In this document: piece by piece, positions 43,748 to 56,376 of the stretch
Layout of the letters: each line of letters opens with the position of its first letter
How positions within the stretch are numbered: the first letter of the stretch is position 1
Assembly: GCA_002946415.1 (NCBI GenBank)
Contig: NJPS01000055.1
Span: forward strand, 186,001-250,000
Length of the DNA: 64,000 bases
DNA from: Rutstroemia sp. NJR-2017a BVV2
Lineage: Eukaryota > Ascomycota > Leotiomycetes > Helotiales > Rutstroemiaceae
Reading direction: 5' to 3'
Notes under the pieces: generated by a model
What the model was told of the DNA's origin: nothing
Databases searched by the model: none
What the model saw: the letters and a program-made list of their open reading frames with translations, nothing else
Program-made: the position numbers and the translations under genes

Positions 43748-46203
43748 ATGCCTAATATGTGTCTTTTATCATGGTGTACATTGTACGTTCTGATATGTCT
43801 CGTACTCGCACGTTATGAAGGGCCAGACTACGCAAATCTGCCCAGCGATACACTATTCCCCGGTTCCGTAGGTGATTGAATCGTCAGCGTTACTTGCCTT
43901 CCATTTATCTCAATTGTTATCTCCTCTCTAGAACTATCCAAGAGATGCTGATCTATTTAATTCGCAGTGGGAAAAATATATCAGAGCTCCAGTAAACAAG
44001 TCCTCAATCACACCTGCTAGGATCTACAGACAAGAGGGTGATTTCGTAGAGGTAGCGGGTGACCATGGCAAGAAGACATTAGTAATTCGTGCGGGAGGAC
44101 TTTTTACCCTTGAATTCGCCGAGAACATTGTTGGAAGGCTGGTTCTTGTGCTCCTCATATGTTTCGGATACTAATTCTCATGAAGATCTTGCTTCGACAT
44201 TGAAGACACGAAAGGGAGCCCCTCTCTTGTCTTGGCTTGTTCCGAGTCGCCGGCTTTCGTGGATCGGTTACCTGATGCGACGACAGATCGGCAAGAGAGA
44301 GATCTACCTCTAACTCTTCCCATTACCAGGAATGGAGTGACATGCGTTGGGAATGATTTCCTACGTGGCGGTTTCAAGTACTTAACTGTATATATCGTCG
44401 AGCAAGATCGAGTATGGTCCGCCATTAGCCAGAAAATACTAGGAATAATCGAAACGAAACCAAAACCAGCAGTATCAATATCATCTATTTGGGTCAACTG
44501 CACCGCATTCCCATCAAAGAGCAACGGACGGGCATACACCGGATATTTCAGTAGCTCTAGTCCACTGCTCAATCGAATCTGGTACAGCGGTGCCTGGACA
44601 CTGCACTATCGACCATTGATCCCCGCGAGGGCTACTCACTCATCGACGAGAACAGGTACCTAGACCACAACAAGTCACCCCCCGGATCATGGTACTCCAA
44701 TTTTACCATAGCAAATGGAACAACCGTCACCACCGATGGCGCAAAACGAGACCGTGTGGTATGGCCCGGTGATATGTCGATTGCGGTACCCGGCATCGCT
44801 GTCTCAACTTACGATATGTTAGCTGTGAGGAACGCATTGGATACACTTTTCGATCACCAGTATGCGGATGGATCGCTTCCGTATGCGGGTCCGCCTATTA
44901 GTTCGGGAGCTTTCAGTGATACGTATCATTTGCATACTTTGCTCGGCGTGTATAACTATGTCTTGTACTCGGGGAATCTGGAGTGGCTGAAGATGAGGTG
45001 GCCGGCGTATTTGAAAGCGCTGAAGGTTAGTATGGTTAAAGTGGGTGGTTAAAATCTGTTGCATGTGACTTCGACAGCGGATTGGTTGCGGCCGGGAATG
45101 ACGGGGCATAATTTGGAAGCATCAGTGCTTCTTAATACTGTGTTGAAGAACACCTATGAATGTGCATCTTGGATTGACGGTTCCACCGAGGCGCAGAGAA
45201 AAGAGTGGTCTTCTCTCCAGTTGCGTTTGACCAATGGCATAGAAACCCTCTGGTGCCATATAGACGGCCTCTTTGCCGACAACATTGGTCGCAGAAGCTG
45301 CAATGGGTCAGAAAAAGTACTACCCCAAGACGGCAACAGCTTGGTCTTAATATCCGGACTATTCAGCCCAAAAACCCGGCTGCAAATCTCACACAATCTC
45401 CGCAAGCGCTGGGGCAAATACGGCGCACCCGCGCCTGAATTCTCAAACACAATTTCCCCGTTCGCAACATCTTTCGAGCTATTCGGCCACTGCGCAGTCG
45501 ACAGCCACGACGCAGCAGTCGAATTAATGCAGCTCCAGTGGGGATACATGCTCGACGGTCCAGGCTTTACAAATAGTACACTAGTCGAAGGATACCGCGT
45601 AGATGGCCACATCCAATACCCCGCCTACTGGTCCGCAGCGCGCAACTCCCACGCGCATGGTTGGAGCTCCGGTCTGACGTCCGTTCTGATGCAGGGCATT
45701 CTAGGGATTCAGCTCCTGTCTCCACTGGGTCGTAATTGGCGCATTGAACCGCATCGTACGAAGTGGTTGCAGTTTGTGAGAGGAGGATTTGCGACGAAGT
45801 TGGGGAGATTTGAGGTTAGTGTGGCGGTGATGGAGGAGAGGGGTACGGGGAGGGAGATTGAGGTTTTGAGTTTTGTGACGCCGAGGGGGTCGAGTGGGAG
45901 GGTTAGGTGGGGGGAATGGGAGGGGGTTTTCCGGGTGGGGAGTATAGGGGGTTTAGGTGGGTGGGTGAGAGGACGGGTACAAAGGGGTGGAACGTCTGGG
46001 AAGAGGGGATGGAGGAGCGGTTTGTGGTGGATGAGAATTGGGTGGAGCTTGAGATGGAAGAGAGGGAGGCTGGGGTTGTGGATTGGGATGCGCTGAGTAG
46101 GAATTATGTTGATGGTCCTGGGAGTGATGGTGAGTCTATTGTCCCGATAGGCTTTCGCGCGCATGTGGAGATGCTTGAACTGGAGAAAGCTCGGGCTGAA
46201 TAG
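43748..46203 (+). pseudogene. GH78 alpha-L-rhamnosidase, broken by a frameshift and an in-frame stop
   Basis: A signal-peptide-like start (MPNMCLLSWCTLYVLICLVLA) is spliced at 43867/43932 to a GH78-type N-terminal region with WEKYIRAP and LEFAENIVGR. The next join to SCFDIEDTKGSP works only with a GC donor at about 44130. The six-hairpin barrel is then clear: ESPAFV, GGFKYLTVYI, AYTGYF, IWYSGAWTL, IDPREGYSLI, GAKRDRVVWPGDM, SDTYHLHTLLGVYNYVLYSG, TADWLRPGM, WGYM. Two lesions stand in conserved stretches: a one-base deletion near 44605 between GAWTL and IDPREG, and a TAA at 45050-45052 in frame between LKALK and NLLHVTSTADW. A further frame change is likely near 45940. Known relatives release terminal L-rhamnose from plant glycosides and pectin. 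An intact protein cannot be read here, unless the assembly has errors. Confidence 0.8.
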
Positions 46204-47334
46204 ATGAATTTGGGTGAAGAGGCTGGTTTGTTGGATTAGTCTCATGGACCGAAATAGATGATTGAATCTAATTTCTCCTGGTTTTACACTTCAAGATTGT
46301 CTTAGTCCCTACCTGCAGACAAAAACGTTTAATTATCATTCAGAGGGTCAAAATTGAAAGTCTTGGAGTGCACAGATTAGTTCTTTCCCGTCAAAACTGT
46401 CTCTGTAGCTGCATGTTAGTCTAATTCCTCAGGGTTCTTGGGTTACTCTTCATTCTAGCACAGTTGTCGGAGCAAAAAAGGAAGCAAGATATTTATTGAT
46501 CATGGAGGGAATCTTGGAGTAGATAGATCATAGACTTAATTGTCACGGAAACGATTATTGTGGGTCGACCACCTTCCACCGCAATGCATTAGGTGCACTG
46601 TACGGTTCAGGGTGATTATGCCTGCTTGATTTCTCATGGGCATACGGCCTTTCTTTATAGCCCTCCCCATTACCATCCGATCTATCTAAATTCATTATGG
46701 TGAATTGAGTCGACAATTATCCTGTACACTGTGCCGAATACTCGCGATCGGCATAGCACAAATCAGATCTATCGTCTGAGCCCTGTGGTCTGGGTCCTCA
46801 CTCGTGAGATCACTTAGATAGAGGACACCGGGAAGAGACTGCACTTTATCATATGAGCGTAGCTAGTTACTTCACGTGATATCAATTGCACTGCCCTTCT
46901 CTTTTGACTGAAGAAAAGCCTCTTGTTTATACACAAACAATCCACTCTCGAAGAACTCTGGTTCCTGTCTTTTAAAATGACATAATTGCTACCAAGATCT
47001 TGCTCAAGGAGCACAGTGATGGTGGGTTACATCTGCACAGCATGTTACTTGAGATAAATTCTTACCTACTTCCTGCAACGGTTCAATCCGAGATTCTGAA
47101 CTACCCAAAGAAGACTGGCATATGCCGCACTTAGCGTGGAATTCACTCCGACCCACAAGCAAGAACTCAGAAAACAAATTTTTGAATCTCGCGTCCTAGT
47201 ACAACTCAGACTGCCAGGCATCTTGTTCTTTGCTAGACACTGGGCTCAAAAGGCTGTCAAATTCATCATTTCATCGTTTCATCATTGACCGCACCCTCTG
47301 GTTTGCATCAGTCTCAAAGATTAAGAGTTTCAAC
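46204..47334. other. Intergenic, 1.13 kb
   Basis: No domain-bearing frame on either strand. The frame of the next gene is open back to 47230, but that stretch is not protein-like. Confidence 0.5.
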
Positions 47335-49764
47335 ATGTTGCTAGCATTCCCAGAAATTAGCTACAAACGCTACAAGGATGACACTTCAACCTTTATCAAA
47401 TGGCTTGCAGAAACTGCTCAGAGTTGCAGGTCAGAGACGAGCGGGAGTACTTCGACCACAGAGTCTGCTAAACCAGGAGGAGCAAGACTGAAAGGCAAGG
47501 CCCGCAAGCTAGCAAAGCAAGGCTCTAGTACTGCAAACAACAAGTCCTCAGCAACCAAGCCAGAGAACAACAAGACCTCAGCAGCCAAGCCAGAAAACCA
47601 CGTCGTTGACAGTAGTGAATTATTAGGCCTCGCACACACTATCTCTAACTCGAAAAACTCCTCAATTATCGTACCAACTGAGATCATCAGAGCTGGCATT
47701 CGAGCAGTGTCTGCACGTAAAAAGTGCACAGCTTATTTCGAGAGCATTACCAACAAGGACGGTGACGAGAAGTTACGCCGGAATGAGTCGCATGCCTATT
47801 TCACCAAACTTATAGAAGTTGTTCTTACGATTCTCCAGCCTCATTTTGCACCTTCTACTACGCCGAAAGACACCACCGAGCAGACCTCGGGCAGTCTGCT
47901 GCAAAATTTGCAAAATCGATTTGCTCAACTCGAGGTGGAGGAGCCAGAAGAAACAGACGACGAGACAGAAGTGGAAGCTCCCGTTGACAATCAACTAACG
48001 GTCTATGAGCTGAGAGCCACAGATCAGAAATCCGCCGTAGAAGAGCAAGCATTTGCCTATTTCTGTCTCTTCGGCGATTTGGAGAAAGTGAGATCGCACC
48101 TGAAGGCTGTTTGGACGGATTATAAGCTTGAACGGACGGACATCATTACGGCTGCAGTAGTCACCAATACTGCATTTCAGCTAGCTAGGCGTGCGCAAGA
48201 CGAGGCACTTTCGGCGTTTCCCGGCGCAGGAGATTATACGCAATTCATACCCATGCTGAATCGGGTAACCGGAAAGGTTAAGATGGATGAAGATACTGAA
48301 AATTGGACATTCCGCTTAGCTTATGAAACTTTGACCAATTTCTGCGCCATTTCTGAACCCTATGCAGTCGATTTGATAGACAAGACTCTTTTAGGGGGTT
48401 ACAATCCGTTGGACAATCGATCACAGATGTGTTGGAGAGAAAAGCACAACGAGGATAATGTGTTGCTCATGGAACTACTTCCCGAGTTTTGTTACGTGAT
48501 CGACGAGGAAGTTGAGCACTTTGCGGGTGACGAACTAAGTCAAGCGATCAGGGAGATGAAAGAGACAAAGGAGATCGCTATCTGGTTGGCATTCGCAGCG
48601 ACTGTTTTCTTGGACATCCACCATATTATGCGAGAGAAGGTTGAGCGAGCATTTGACGATTTCCAGGCTATCGTAATCAACGCCAAACTAGTAATGAAAA
48701 GACATACGGATTTCATGCGCAATGTTCCATGGCCACAGACCTGGTCAGCAAAAGACGAGATTATTCCTCAAAGGTTTATTGCGGAAATGGAGAACTACAT
48801 GTTACAGGATCCGGCCCTCGCGATGAAGATGTGTTGGTACAAGAAAGAAGGAGTGTCGACGACAGAAGAGTACGAAAGATTTTATTTTCACAAACGCCAA
48901 CCGATACTTTGCGGGCTCCAGGCTTTCTACACCACGCTTATGCTGAAGCGTATTGGAGGGAGATATTGCAACACGTTCGGCACAGCCGTCTTTCCTGCGC
49001 ATTTATACAATGCTCTGCAACAAAAGCCGAACCCTGTCAGCTCCTGGCCAGCTATGGAAAATTTAATCAATCTGCATACACCAGAGCGCATTTTTATTGG
49101 CGCCAGACCCCAAACAATAGACAGTTGCTTCAAGCAAATACATCTGATGTTTGGCTACTCAGTAACTGATTTTGCTGCTAACCAGCGACAAACAGGAAGA
49201 CGCCCTGTGGCGTCCAAGGACAGACTAAGACCCCTAGAGGAAATAACAAATATTTGTACGTTTTTTCGTCAGGCGTTGTGTCAGGGAATGCCAGCGGCAA
49301 TATTAGTGCACAGAATCGAAGAATTCCTCAACAAACAGGCACAAGAGAAAGCTCAGAAGCAGAAGCCTAAGTCCAAAACCCCGTGTCACGAATGGTCCCG
49401 CTACGGTCGTCTTAGCTCCACACAGCTTTTGGAAGCGCTGACAGCTTCACTCGCATTTGAATTACCGGGGTTGAGATTCAGTTACTTCGATCTGCATCGC
49501 CAGAGCATCGAAATGCTGAGGAAGGTGAATGCGGAACTGAAGGAGGACCTTACACAGGTTCTTGGTCCTCGATATATCGAAGATGACAGTCAATTGCCGG
49601 CGGTCTGTCTTTGGATTCTCAAGCTTGCGTGTGAGAGTGAGAGGCTTGCCGAGTACATTGGATTGAGAGGTGCAAGAAACGGTCTGCTGGAGAAGACCGG
49701 GAAAGTTTTTGAAGACTTTTTAAATGAGTATTGTTGCCAGACGGCATTCGAGCAACTCAATTAG
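47335..49764 (+). CDS. DUF6604 domain protein, single exon
   Basis: 809 residues from the ATG at 47335. An in-frame ORF start also lies at 47230, but the DUF6604 signature begins immediately after the chosen Met: FPEISYKRYKDDTSTFIKWLAETA, where Y-x-x-YK-x-x-T-x-x-F-x-x-WL-x-x-A is typical. A Lys/Ala/Ser linker with a duplicated TKPENNKTSAAKPEN piece follows at about 60-85. The rest is mostly helical, with an acidic stretch at about 200-215 (VEEPEETDDETEVE) and long helices to the end. There is no transmembrane segment or known catalytic motif. Proteins of this group are large, lineage-specific and multi-copy in many ascomycetes; none has a role known to me. The lack of introns contrasts with its neighbours. 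Confidence 0.85.
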   Translation: MLLAFPEISYKRYKDDTSTFIKWLAETAQSCRSETSGSTSTTESAKPGGARLKGKARKLAKQGSSTANNKSSATKPENNKTSAAKPENHVVDSSELLGLAHTISNSKNSSIIVPTEIIRAGIRAVSARKKCTAYFESITNKDGDEKLRRNESHAYFTKLIEVVLTILQPHFAPSTTPKDTTEQTSGSLLQNLQNRFAQLEVEEPEETDDETEVEAPVDNQLTVYELRATDQKSAVEEQAFAYFCLFGDLEKVRSHLKAVWTDYKLERTDIITAAVVTNTAFQLARRAQDEALSAFPGAGDYTQFIPMLNRVTGKVKMDEDTENWTFRLAYETLTNFCAISEPYAVDLIDKTLLGGYNPLDNRSQMCWREKHNEDNVLLMELLPEFCYVIDEEVEHFAGDELSQAIREMKETKEIAIWLAFAATVFLDIHHIMREKVERAFDDFQAIVINAKLVMKRHTDFMRNVPWPQTWSAKDEIIPQRFIAEMENYMLQDPALAMKMCWYKKEGVSTTEEYERFYFHKRQPILCGLQAFYTTLMLKRIGGRYCNTFGTAVFPAHLYNALQQKPNPVSSWPAMENLINLHTPERIFIGARPQTIDSCFKQIHLMFGYSVTDFAANQRQTGRRPVASKDRLRPLEEITNICTFFRQALCQGMPAAILVHRIEEFLNKQAQEKAQKQKPKSKTPCHEWSRYGRLSSTQLLEALTASLAFELPGLRFSYFDLHRQSIEMLRKVNAELKEDLTQVLGPRYIEDDSQLPAVCLWILKLACESERLAEYIGLRGARNGLLEKTGKVFEDFLNEYCCQTAFEQLN

Positions 49765-50221
49765 GTAATGGGAGCTGAATTATATGAACTTCCATCTCGT
49801 GTGTCCGAAGCAGCCATGTCAATTTTCTTAGGTCTCTCTCTGATGAGAGTGGGTGAGGTTCATGTCTGAATGAAATCCAAGCTACTATAGAACATGTGAT
49901 CTCAATGATGCATGCTATCTCAAATGACAACTATCTCAAATGACAAAGCAGACGCCTAAATACGTGACGTAAAAATGTAGTCACCTCGCATAGTAATGTG
50001 TAACGAAGAGCATGTAGAGACGAATAACTAACTTCCACTTAGAGAGGCGCGTTCTACACTTGCAAGAGATGCTCGGACCCAATCATACATCCAGCTCCTT
50101 CATTACTATGATGAGCATGCCTGATGGGCACATTAAGTAACGGGCAAGCTTTGACCCGTTCAGCCGTGTTGGACGAAATTGAATTTCTAGGTTCGTCCAA
50201 GATGCCTAAATCACAGCATCA
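49765..50221. other. Convergent 3' intergenic region, 457 bases
   Basis: Between the 3' ends of the DUF6604 and aprataxin genes. It contains the perfect 16-base tandem duplication at 49915-49946 and nothing else recognisable. Confidence 0.6.
49915..49946. repeat. Perfect tandem duplication of 16 bases
   Basis: CTATCTCAAATGACAA is repeated head to tail at 49915-49930 and 49931-49946. Confidence 0.9.
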
Positions 50222-51159
50222 CTACAGCATTTTCCACGTCTCAAACTCCTGCTCCAGATGTACCTTCAACCTAGCAAATTTATTCCCGAACCGCTCACCA
50301 CATCTCCAACATTTAAGATCAGCTTCAAGCCACCTTCTACCCTGTCCTTTCCGTTCCAACTCCGCGTTTCGCTCTTCTGAAAGTGGGAATTCTGAGAATC
50401 CAACGAAGAATGGTGTAGCAAATGAATTATAGTGTGTCCGCTTCTTCAAACATTCCGAATATCGGTCGACAGATAGAACATGAATGTGAAGATGCTCCAT
50501 CGATGGATGCATATGTATGCCTGCTATAACCTCTTCCTCCCAATCTCTACCTTTCGGTAAATCAGCATCCACATCAAGTTCGACTTCCCCACTCATAACC
50601 TTCTCTCTTTCTTTATCCTGCGCGGAGTATTGACCATATTTGCGTCGCAGTTCTGAAGCTACGATTCCTTTCAACTTCTCCACTTCGGGCCTTGCGAGTT
50701 CAAGAAACCTTGGGTCGGATAATGCAGCGATGGGGTGCATGGTATGCCACTTTTCGTTGCGTGCTATGAGGAGCGTGTGAACAGAGGACTTGGGATATAA
50801 GTCGTTGATCGCGACAAATGAGTCCGTGTGGAAGATAACGCGTGAAGCGGGTTGCGCAGATGGATTCTGGAGATAGATGCCTAGGCCTGCGCGGCCGAAA
50901 AAGGATGGGTGGGAATTTGCGATTCTCTTGGGAGGAGGTGATGAGCTTGATGACTTAAGAGCTCGTTTAGAGTTAGACATTAGCTGCGCGACTGCAAAGA
51001 CACCGGTCAGCATGGCCAGGAAAGTAAATATAGCAGAAGAGAAGACTGGTACGTACATGCATTTGGTGTAGATTTCGAGGCTGACGAGGCTGGGGAAGCA
51101 GTACCGGCAATTTCCTCGCCTGTGATGGCATCTTCAGGAGCCTCGCCATCAGAGGTCAT
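50222..51159 (-). CDS. hnt3: Aprataxin homologue, HIT domain plus zinc finger, two exons
   Basis: Exons are 51159-51057 and 50991-50222, giving 290 residues. It removes AMP from 5'-adenylated DNA ends left by failed ligation, a nuclear DNA repair step. The HIT domain spans about 65-225, with NDLYPKSSVHTLLIAR near its start and the histidine triad in MEHLHIHVLS, whose middle His is the nucleophile. The C-terminal finger has CWRCGERF, then a His in KVHLEQEFETW, as in yeast Hnt3 and fission yeast aprataxin. The N-terminal 50 residues are Ser/Ala-rich with KRALKSSSSSPPPKR, a likely nuclear-localisation signal. The intron uses GTACGT and TTTGCAG. It is divergent from the helicase gene 285 bases away. 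Confidence 0.9.
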
Positions 51160-51444
51160 TGTGAAGTAACATAACACCTCGAAATATCAACGAGAACTCT
51201 CGGAAGACGTCGCTGCTTATTCGGTGGTTTGTCCAGTTTATTGATGAAGTCAAGATTGACGTAACCTAGTAAATTTAGCGCATCAACTTTCAGCCTTGTT
51301 TGTGGAGACGCCAAAGAAACTTTGCCGGGACGTGCACCACAATTTTTGACTCCACCCCTCCAACATTCGCCCCTTGTTCCTTCTCCCGGTCCCCAGAATT
51401 CTGATTCATGGATCTTCATCTGCTAAACATATCAAAGACCAAGT

Positions 51445-54400
51445 ATGGTCAAGAAAGGACAGTCCTCGAAAGGCGGACCCAAGCCCGGTACAGCAGCCGC
51501 CAAAAAACAAGCTGCGTCGAGCTCCGCGGCTGATGATTCTTTTATCGTATTTTCGAATTCCGATAAGGAACCCAAACAGAGAAAACCGCAGGGGCAGGGT
51601 CAGGGACTAGATGGACCGGACATTTTGGGTGAGGCGCCGAAGAGGCCGGATGTTAAGAAGTTGATTGGGGGGCAGTCATGGACGGGGAAGCTGCCGGTCA
51701 ATTTACTTTCGGAACATTGTCAGAAGCAGAAATGGGAGAAACCGGAATATACTATGGTGAGATGTTGTTTGGAGCTTCTGCCACAGGTACCGCTGATACT
51801 AATTGGCATGTAAATAGACCAAAACCCCGGAGGGTTTCTCCTCTATGGTTATCCTCAAAGCTAGGAATCCCAAGACGCAAGAACTCGTTACCCTCGCTCC
51901 ATTCAAACTGCCTCCTTCGCACAAACACCTTGCCGTTAAGCCAACAGCTCTTGAAGCTCGACATTTTGCTGCTACATATGGACTCTTCCGCGTCAACAGT
52001 ATGCGCAACATACATATGACTCTTCCACCCGACTATCGCGATTTATGGAAAGGAGAATTCGAGGTACTGAAAAAGGAAGATGTCAAGGAAGGGAAAGGAT
52101 GGATGTACGAAGCCGATCCGTTTGCTGCGCTGCGGGAGCGAGAGGAAGCGAAGGCTGCGATGGAGAAGAAGAGAAATGAACAACAGAAAGCGAGGGAGAA
52201 GGCTATGAATACACCTGGTGCCGCCCCTGGTGGTGTTGGCTTGGCTCTGCGTGGAAACGGAAATAATGCTGCGACTGGGGCTGGAGGAGGTTCGCATAAC
52301 AATATTCATCGCGGCTGGACGAAGGTTCCCAAGATTGAAATGGGGAAGAGGACCAGGGTGAAGGTTGAAAGTCTTGTGAGACAGCATGCTGTTTGGAATC
52401 CACACGACGTGAAGTTGTCAGACTTTCAAAAACACTCAATTGTCAAAGAGTTCAAGAGTCTTGATTTCAGGGAAAGCCATATCGAAGAAGCTGTCGAGAT
52501 ATGTAAAGACCGGGAGGAAACCCTCGAGTGGTTACTTATCCATGTTCCTGAAGATGATTTACCAAGATGGGCTCTACCAGAGGGTTACGTTGCTGGCATT
52601 AGCATGGCAAGCAGCGATCTGAAGCGCGAAGGTTCTATCAAACGGTTAGCTGAAGCTGGTTACTCGCTGGATCTCTGCAAGCAGATATTCGACGTTCACA
52701 ATGACGAGGGAAAGGCCGCGGAGGCTTTACAACACATTCTTCTATCTAGTGGGCAGGATGCAGAACCAAAGCCCGACGAGGATTCATGGGATACAGAGGA
52801 TGCGAAAGAGTCTTCTGAGCAGATTTGGGAAGAGGAGATGGAAGGCTTGCAATCGGTGTTTGGGGAGCAGTATTCTCGCCCATCGAAGGATGTCTGTACG
52901 GTCAAGATAAAGCCTGCAAAGCGGGGAACAAACGTTCCGGTGGAGCCAATCATCCAATTCCGAAGATCACAGGAATATCCGCAGAAGGTACCGGTTGTAT
53001 CAGTTCACGCGAGTTTGCCTGCGTATATACGTCTAAGTATCATGAAACAAGCATTGAATCATGCAGTGGACAATTTGCTCGGCGAGCAAATGTTATTTTT
53101 CCTCATCGATTGGATAGAGCAAAATATCTACAGTATCATTGAGCGCCCTGGTAGACTTAGCGATGTATCAGCAGCTGCATCTACTGTTAGTGAGATCCAG
53201 CCAGTTCGACGGAGAAAACAGCACGTCCCTAGGCACCCAAGACCCATCAAGTGGGTTACCAACATGAAAAGCAAGGAAGAATGGATAGAACGGCAAATGA
53301 ATCCAAAGCTGCAGTCTATGATACAAGCTCGCAGAACATTACCGGCTTGGGAAATGCGGGAGATTATTATTGACACCGTGAACTCGCATCAGGTCACTAT
53401 TATTTCCGGTGAGACGGGCTCGGGTAAATCGACTCAGTCAGCGCAGTTCATCCTGGATGATCTGTATCAGCAGGCGTACGGGGACTGCGCAAAGATTATG
53501 TTTGTAGCCTTTTCCACGATCCTGATTGCATGCTAACCAGTTTTAGTTGTACCCAACCTCGACGTATCTCTGCTCTTGGCTTAGCTGATCGTGTGAGTGA
53601 TGAGCGATGCTCCCCAGTTGGTCAAGAAGTCGGTTACATCATCAGGGGAGAATCGAAGGCATCACCAAATACCAAAATTACCTTTGTCACCACTGGTGTT
53701 CTTCTCCGGAGATTGCAGACTTCTGGCGGAAGTAGTGATGATGTTGTAGCTTCACTTGCTGATGTTAGTCATGTGATCATCGATGAAGTTCACGAACGCT
53801 CTTTGGATACCGACTTCCTACTCGTGCTACTTCGGGATGTTCTCAAGAAACGCAAGGACTTGAAGCTCATCTTGATGAGTGCTACTTTGGATGCTGGCAT
53901 TTTCGAAGAGTACTTTAAGAGCGGTGGTAAGGTTGGCAGAGTGGAAATCAGTGGTCGAACATATCCAGTTGAAGACTATTATCTCGACGATGTCATTCGA
54001 ATGACTAATTTCAATCCCGGCTATGGTGGAAGACAGCAAGAAGAAAATGAAGAAACCGCTGGTATGGATTCAGATGTAGCAGCGGCTATCCAAAGTATTG
54101 GAATGAGGATCAATTACGACCTCGTCTGCCAAACTGTTAAGGAGATCGATGCGGAATTGACGTATTTAAAGCAAGACGGCGGTATTCTTATATTCATGCC
54201 TGGAACTGTCGAGATTAGCCGGACGCTGGATCACCTAAGGTCAATACCTAATCTACATGCTCTGCCGTTGCATGCCTCGCTTCAATCGGTAGAACAGCGA
54301 CGGGTCTTCCCTCACGCGCCAGCTGGGAAGCGCAAAGTGATCGTATCGACGAACGTCGCTGAGACTTCTATCACAATCGATGATATTGTTGCTGTGATCG

Positions 54401-55833
54401 ACACTGGACGTGTCAAGGAGACAAGTTATGATCCTCAAAACAACATGCGTAAACTGGAGGAAGTTTGGGCGTCACGTGCAGCCTGTAAGCAGAGGCGAGG
54501 TCGAGCAGGTCGTGTGCAAGCAGGAAAATGCTACAAGCTGTACACACGGAATGCTGAGCAGTCAAAGATGATGGAAAGACCCGAGCCCGAAATTAGAAGA
54601 GTGCCGCTCGAGCAACTCTGTTTGTCTGTCAGGGCTATGGGTATCAAGGAAGTTGGATCTTTCTTAGCAAGTGCGATAACTCCTCCTGAAAGCGTGGCGG
54701 TTGATGGCGCTATGGACCTCCTTGGACGAATGGGAGCTTTGGATGGTGATGATCTGACCGCACTTGGTCGATATCTTTCCATGATTCCTGCTGACCTCCG
54801 CTGTGGCAAGCTTATGGTTTATGGAGCTATGTTTGGATGCCTCGATGCTGCGGTGACTATCGCGGCTATTTTGACTGTCAAATCGCCTTTCGTATCGCCG
54901 CAAGAGAAAAGAGAAGAGGCCAAAGCCGCTAGGGCAAAGTTTGCTAAGAATCAGGGTGATCTTATTGGAGATCTACGTGCGTTTGAGGAGTGGTTTGAAA
55001 TGATCAATAATAGAAGGTATGATTGGCTGCTAGACTAACTTTACCGCTGGTGCTAACAGGTATAGTTATCGTCAAGGAGAAATCAGAAACTGGTGCAACG
55101 ACAATTTTCTTTCGTACCAGACATTGAACGATATTTCCTCCAACAGAACCCAGTACTTCACATCTCTTCGGGACATTGGATTTATCCCTGCTTCATCTGC
55201 CATGCCTCCCTCGTTATCCGCGAAGTCCTCCAACAATGCTCTGGTCCGTTCTCTTTGCGCCGGAGCTTTCAATCCACAGCTCGCGCGTATTGATTTCCCT
55301 GATAAGAAATTCGCAGCTTCGGTATCAGGAGCTGTGGAATTAGACCCTGAAGCCAAAACAATCAAGTACTTCAATCAAGAAAATGGAAGGGTGTTTGTCC
55401 ACCCAAGCAGTACCATTTTCGACGCACAGACCTTCCCTGGTAACTCCAAGTACATGAGCTACTTCAACAAAATGGCAACGAGCAAAGTATTTATTAGAGA
55501 TCTCACGCGTATGTAAATCCTCTTCATCTGGTTACCTTCCCATCATAATTTTCATGGAAGTAAGCTAATCAAAACCAAATAGCGTTCAACGCCTACACAG
55601 CACTTCTCTTTTCCGGTCCCATCACCTTGGACACACTAGGTCGCGGACTTCTCGTCGACGGTTGGCTACGTCTTCGTGGTTGGGCGCGTATAGGAGTTTT
55701 GGTTAGTAGATTGAGAGGAATGTTGGATGATGTTTTGGCTAGGAAGATCGATGAGCCGGCGTTGGATCTTAGTGGAAATGAGGTCGTGGAAGTGGTTTTG
55801 AGGTTGGTGGAGTTGGATGGTATGGATCAGTAG
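51445..55833 (+). CDS. DEAH-box RNA helicase of the DHX57/YLR419W type, five exons
   Basis: Exons are 51445-51756, 51818-53499, 53547-55016, 55060-55508 and 55583-55833, giving 1387 residues. Domains in order: a Gly/Lys-rich N-terminus, UBA-like helices at about 310-415 (HIEEAVEICKDREETLEWLL and IKRLAEAGYSLDLCKQIF), an RWD domain at about 440-545, then the helicase core. Core motifs are Walker A GETGSGKST (about 635), motif Ia CTQPRRISA, DEVH in IIDEVHERSLDTDF (about 744), SAT in LMSATLD, TNVAETSITI, and QRRGRAGR. The C-terminal winged-helix, ratchet and OB-fold region ends with FNAYTALLFSGP. Box II is DEVH rather than DEAH, as often in this subfamily. A role in RNA or ribonucleoprotein remodelling, perhaps on ribosomes, is inferred from relatives. 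Confidence 0.93.
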
Positions 55834-56376
55834 ATGGGTTCGTGGGGAGCAACAAAAAGAGCTTGGTATAAAGATGAGTCGGTTGGTGGTATATAACTGA
55901 TTTGATTGGTTGTGCATAAAAGTTCTAGAGGATATGGTTGATGGTATAAAATAGATGTGGTCGTCGTCGATGATGCTCAGTTTTGCGGAAGAGTAATTTT
56001 CAATGCGGTGTGGTATCAAGTGTGTTACATTGTCAGTGATGCGCAAGAGGCAGACTTATTCGACTTTTCTCTTCTCTTCTGCGTGGAAGAACGGAAGACT
56101 GCAGCAAATTGAATACAGAATGAAGTGTCAGATGAGAATAACAGGGCTATCTTCTGCTTGTGCAACCGCGCCCTCCAACAGCCAAGAGGTTGGGCTGCGC
56201 CCTGTGTCAGGGGGTTTTCCCAAAGCATATATACGATTCTTCTTTTCCTCTCTACTTTTCGACTTTTTCGGACCTTCTTGTCATTTCAAGCACCCTTTTG
56301 CGGTATTCGCAAGCCTTACTTTTTAATTATCCTTGACAGTTACACCAAGCCACCGCCCCTAGCGCGCATCGCCCTG
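55834..56376. other. Intergenic, 543 bases
   Basis: 3' flank of the helicase and promoter side of the first C2H2 paralogue. No further gene is seen; the last part is CT-rich, as fungal leaders often are. Confidence 0.5.

Noticed and set aside
44756..45109. An intron from 45026 to remove the TAA in the rhamnosidase
   Set aside because: Reading straight through the TAA keeps frame and family similarity on both sides, so a nonsense change is simpler; an intron is not excluded.
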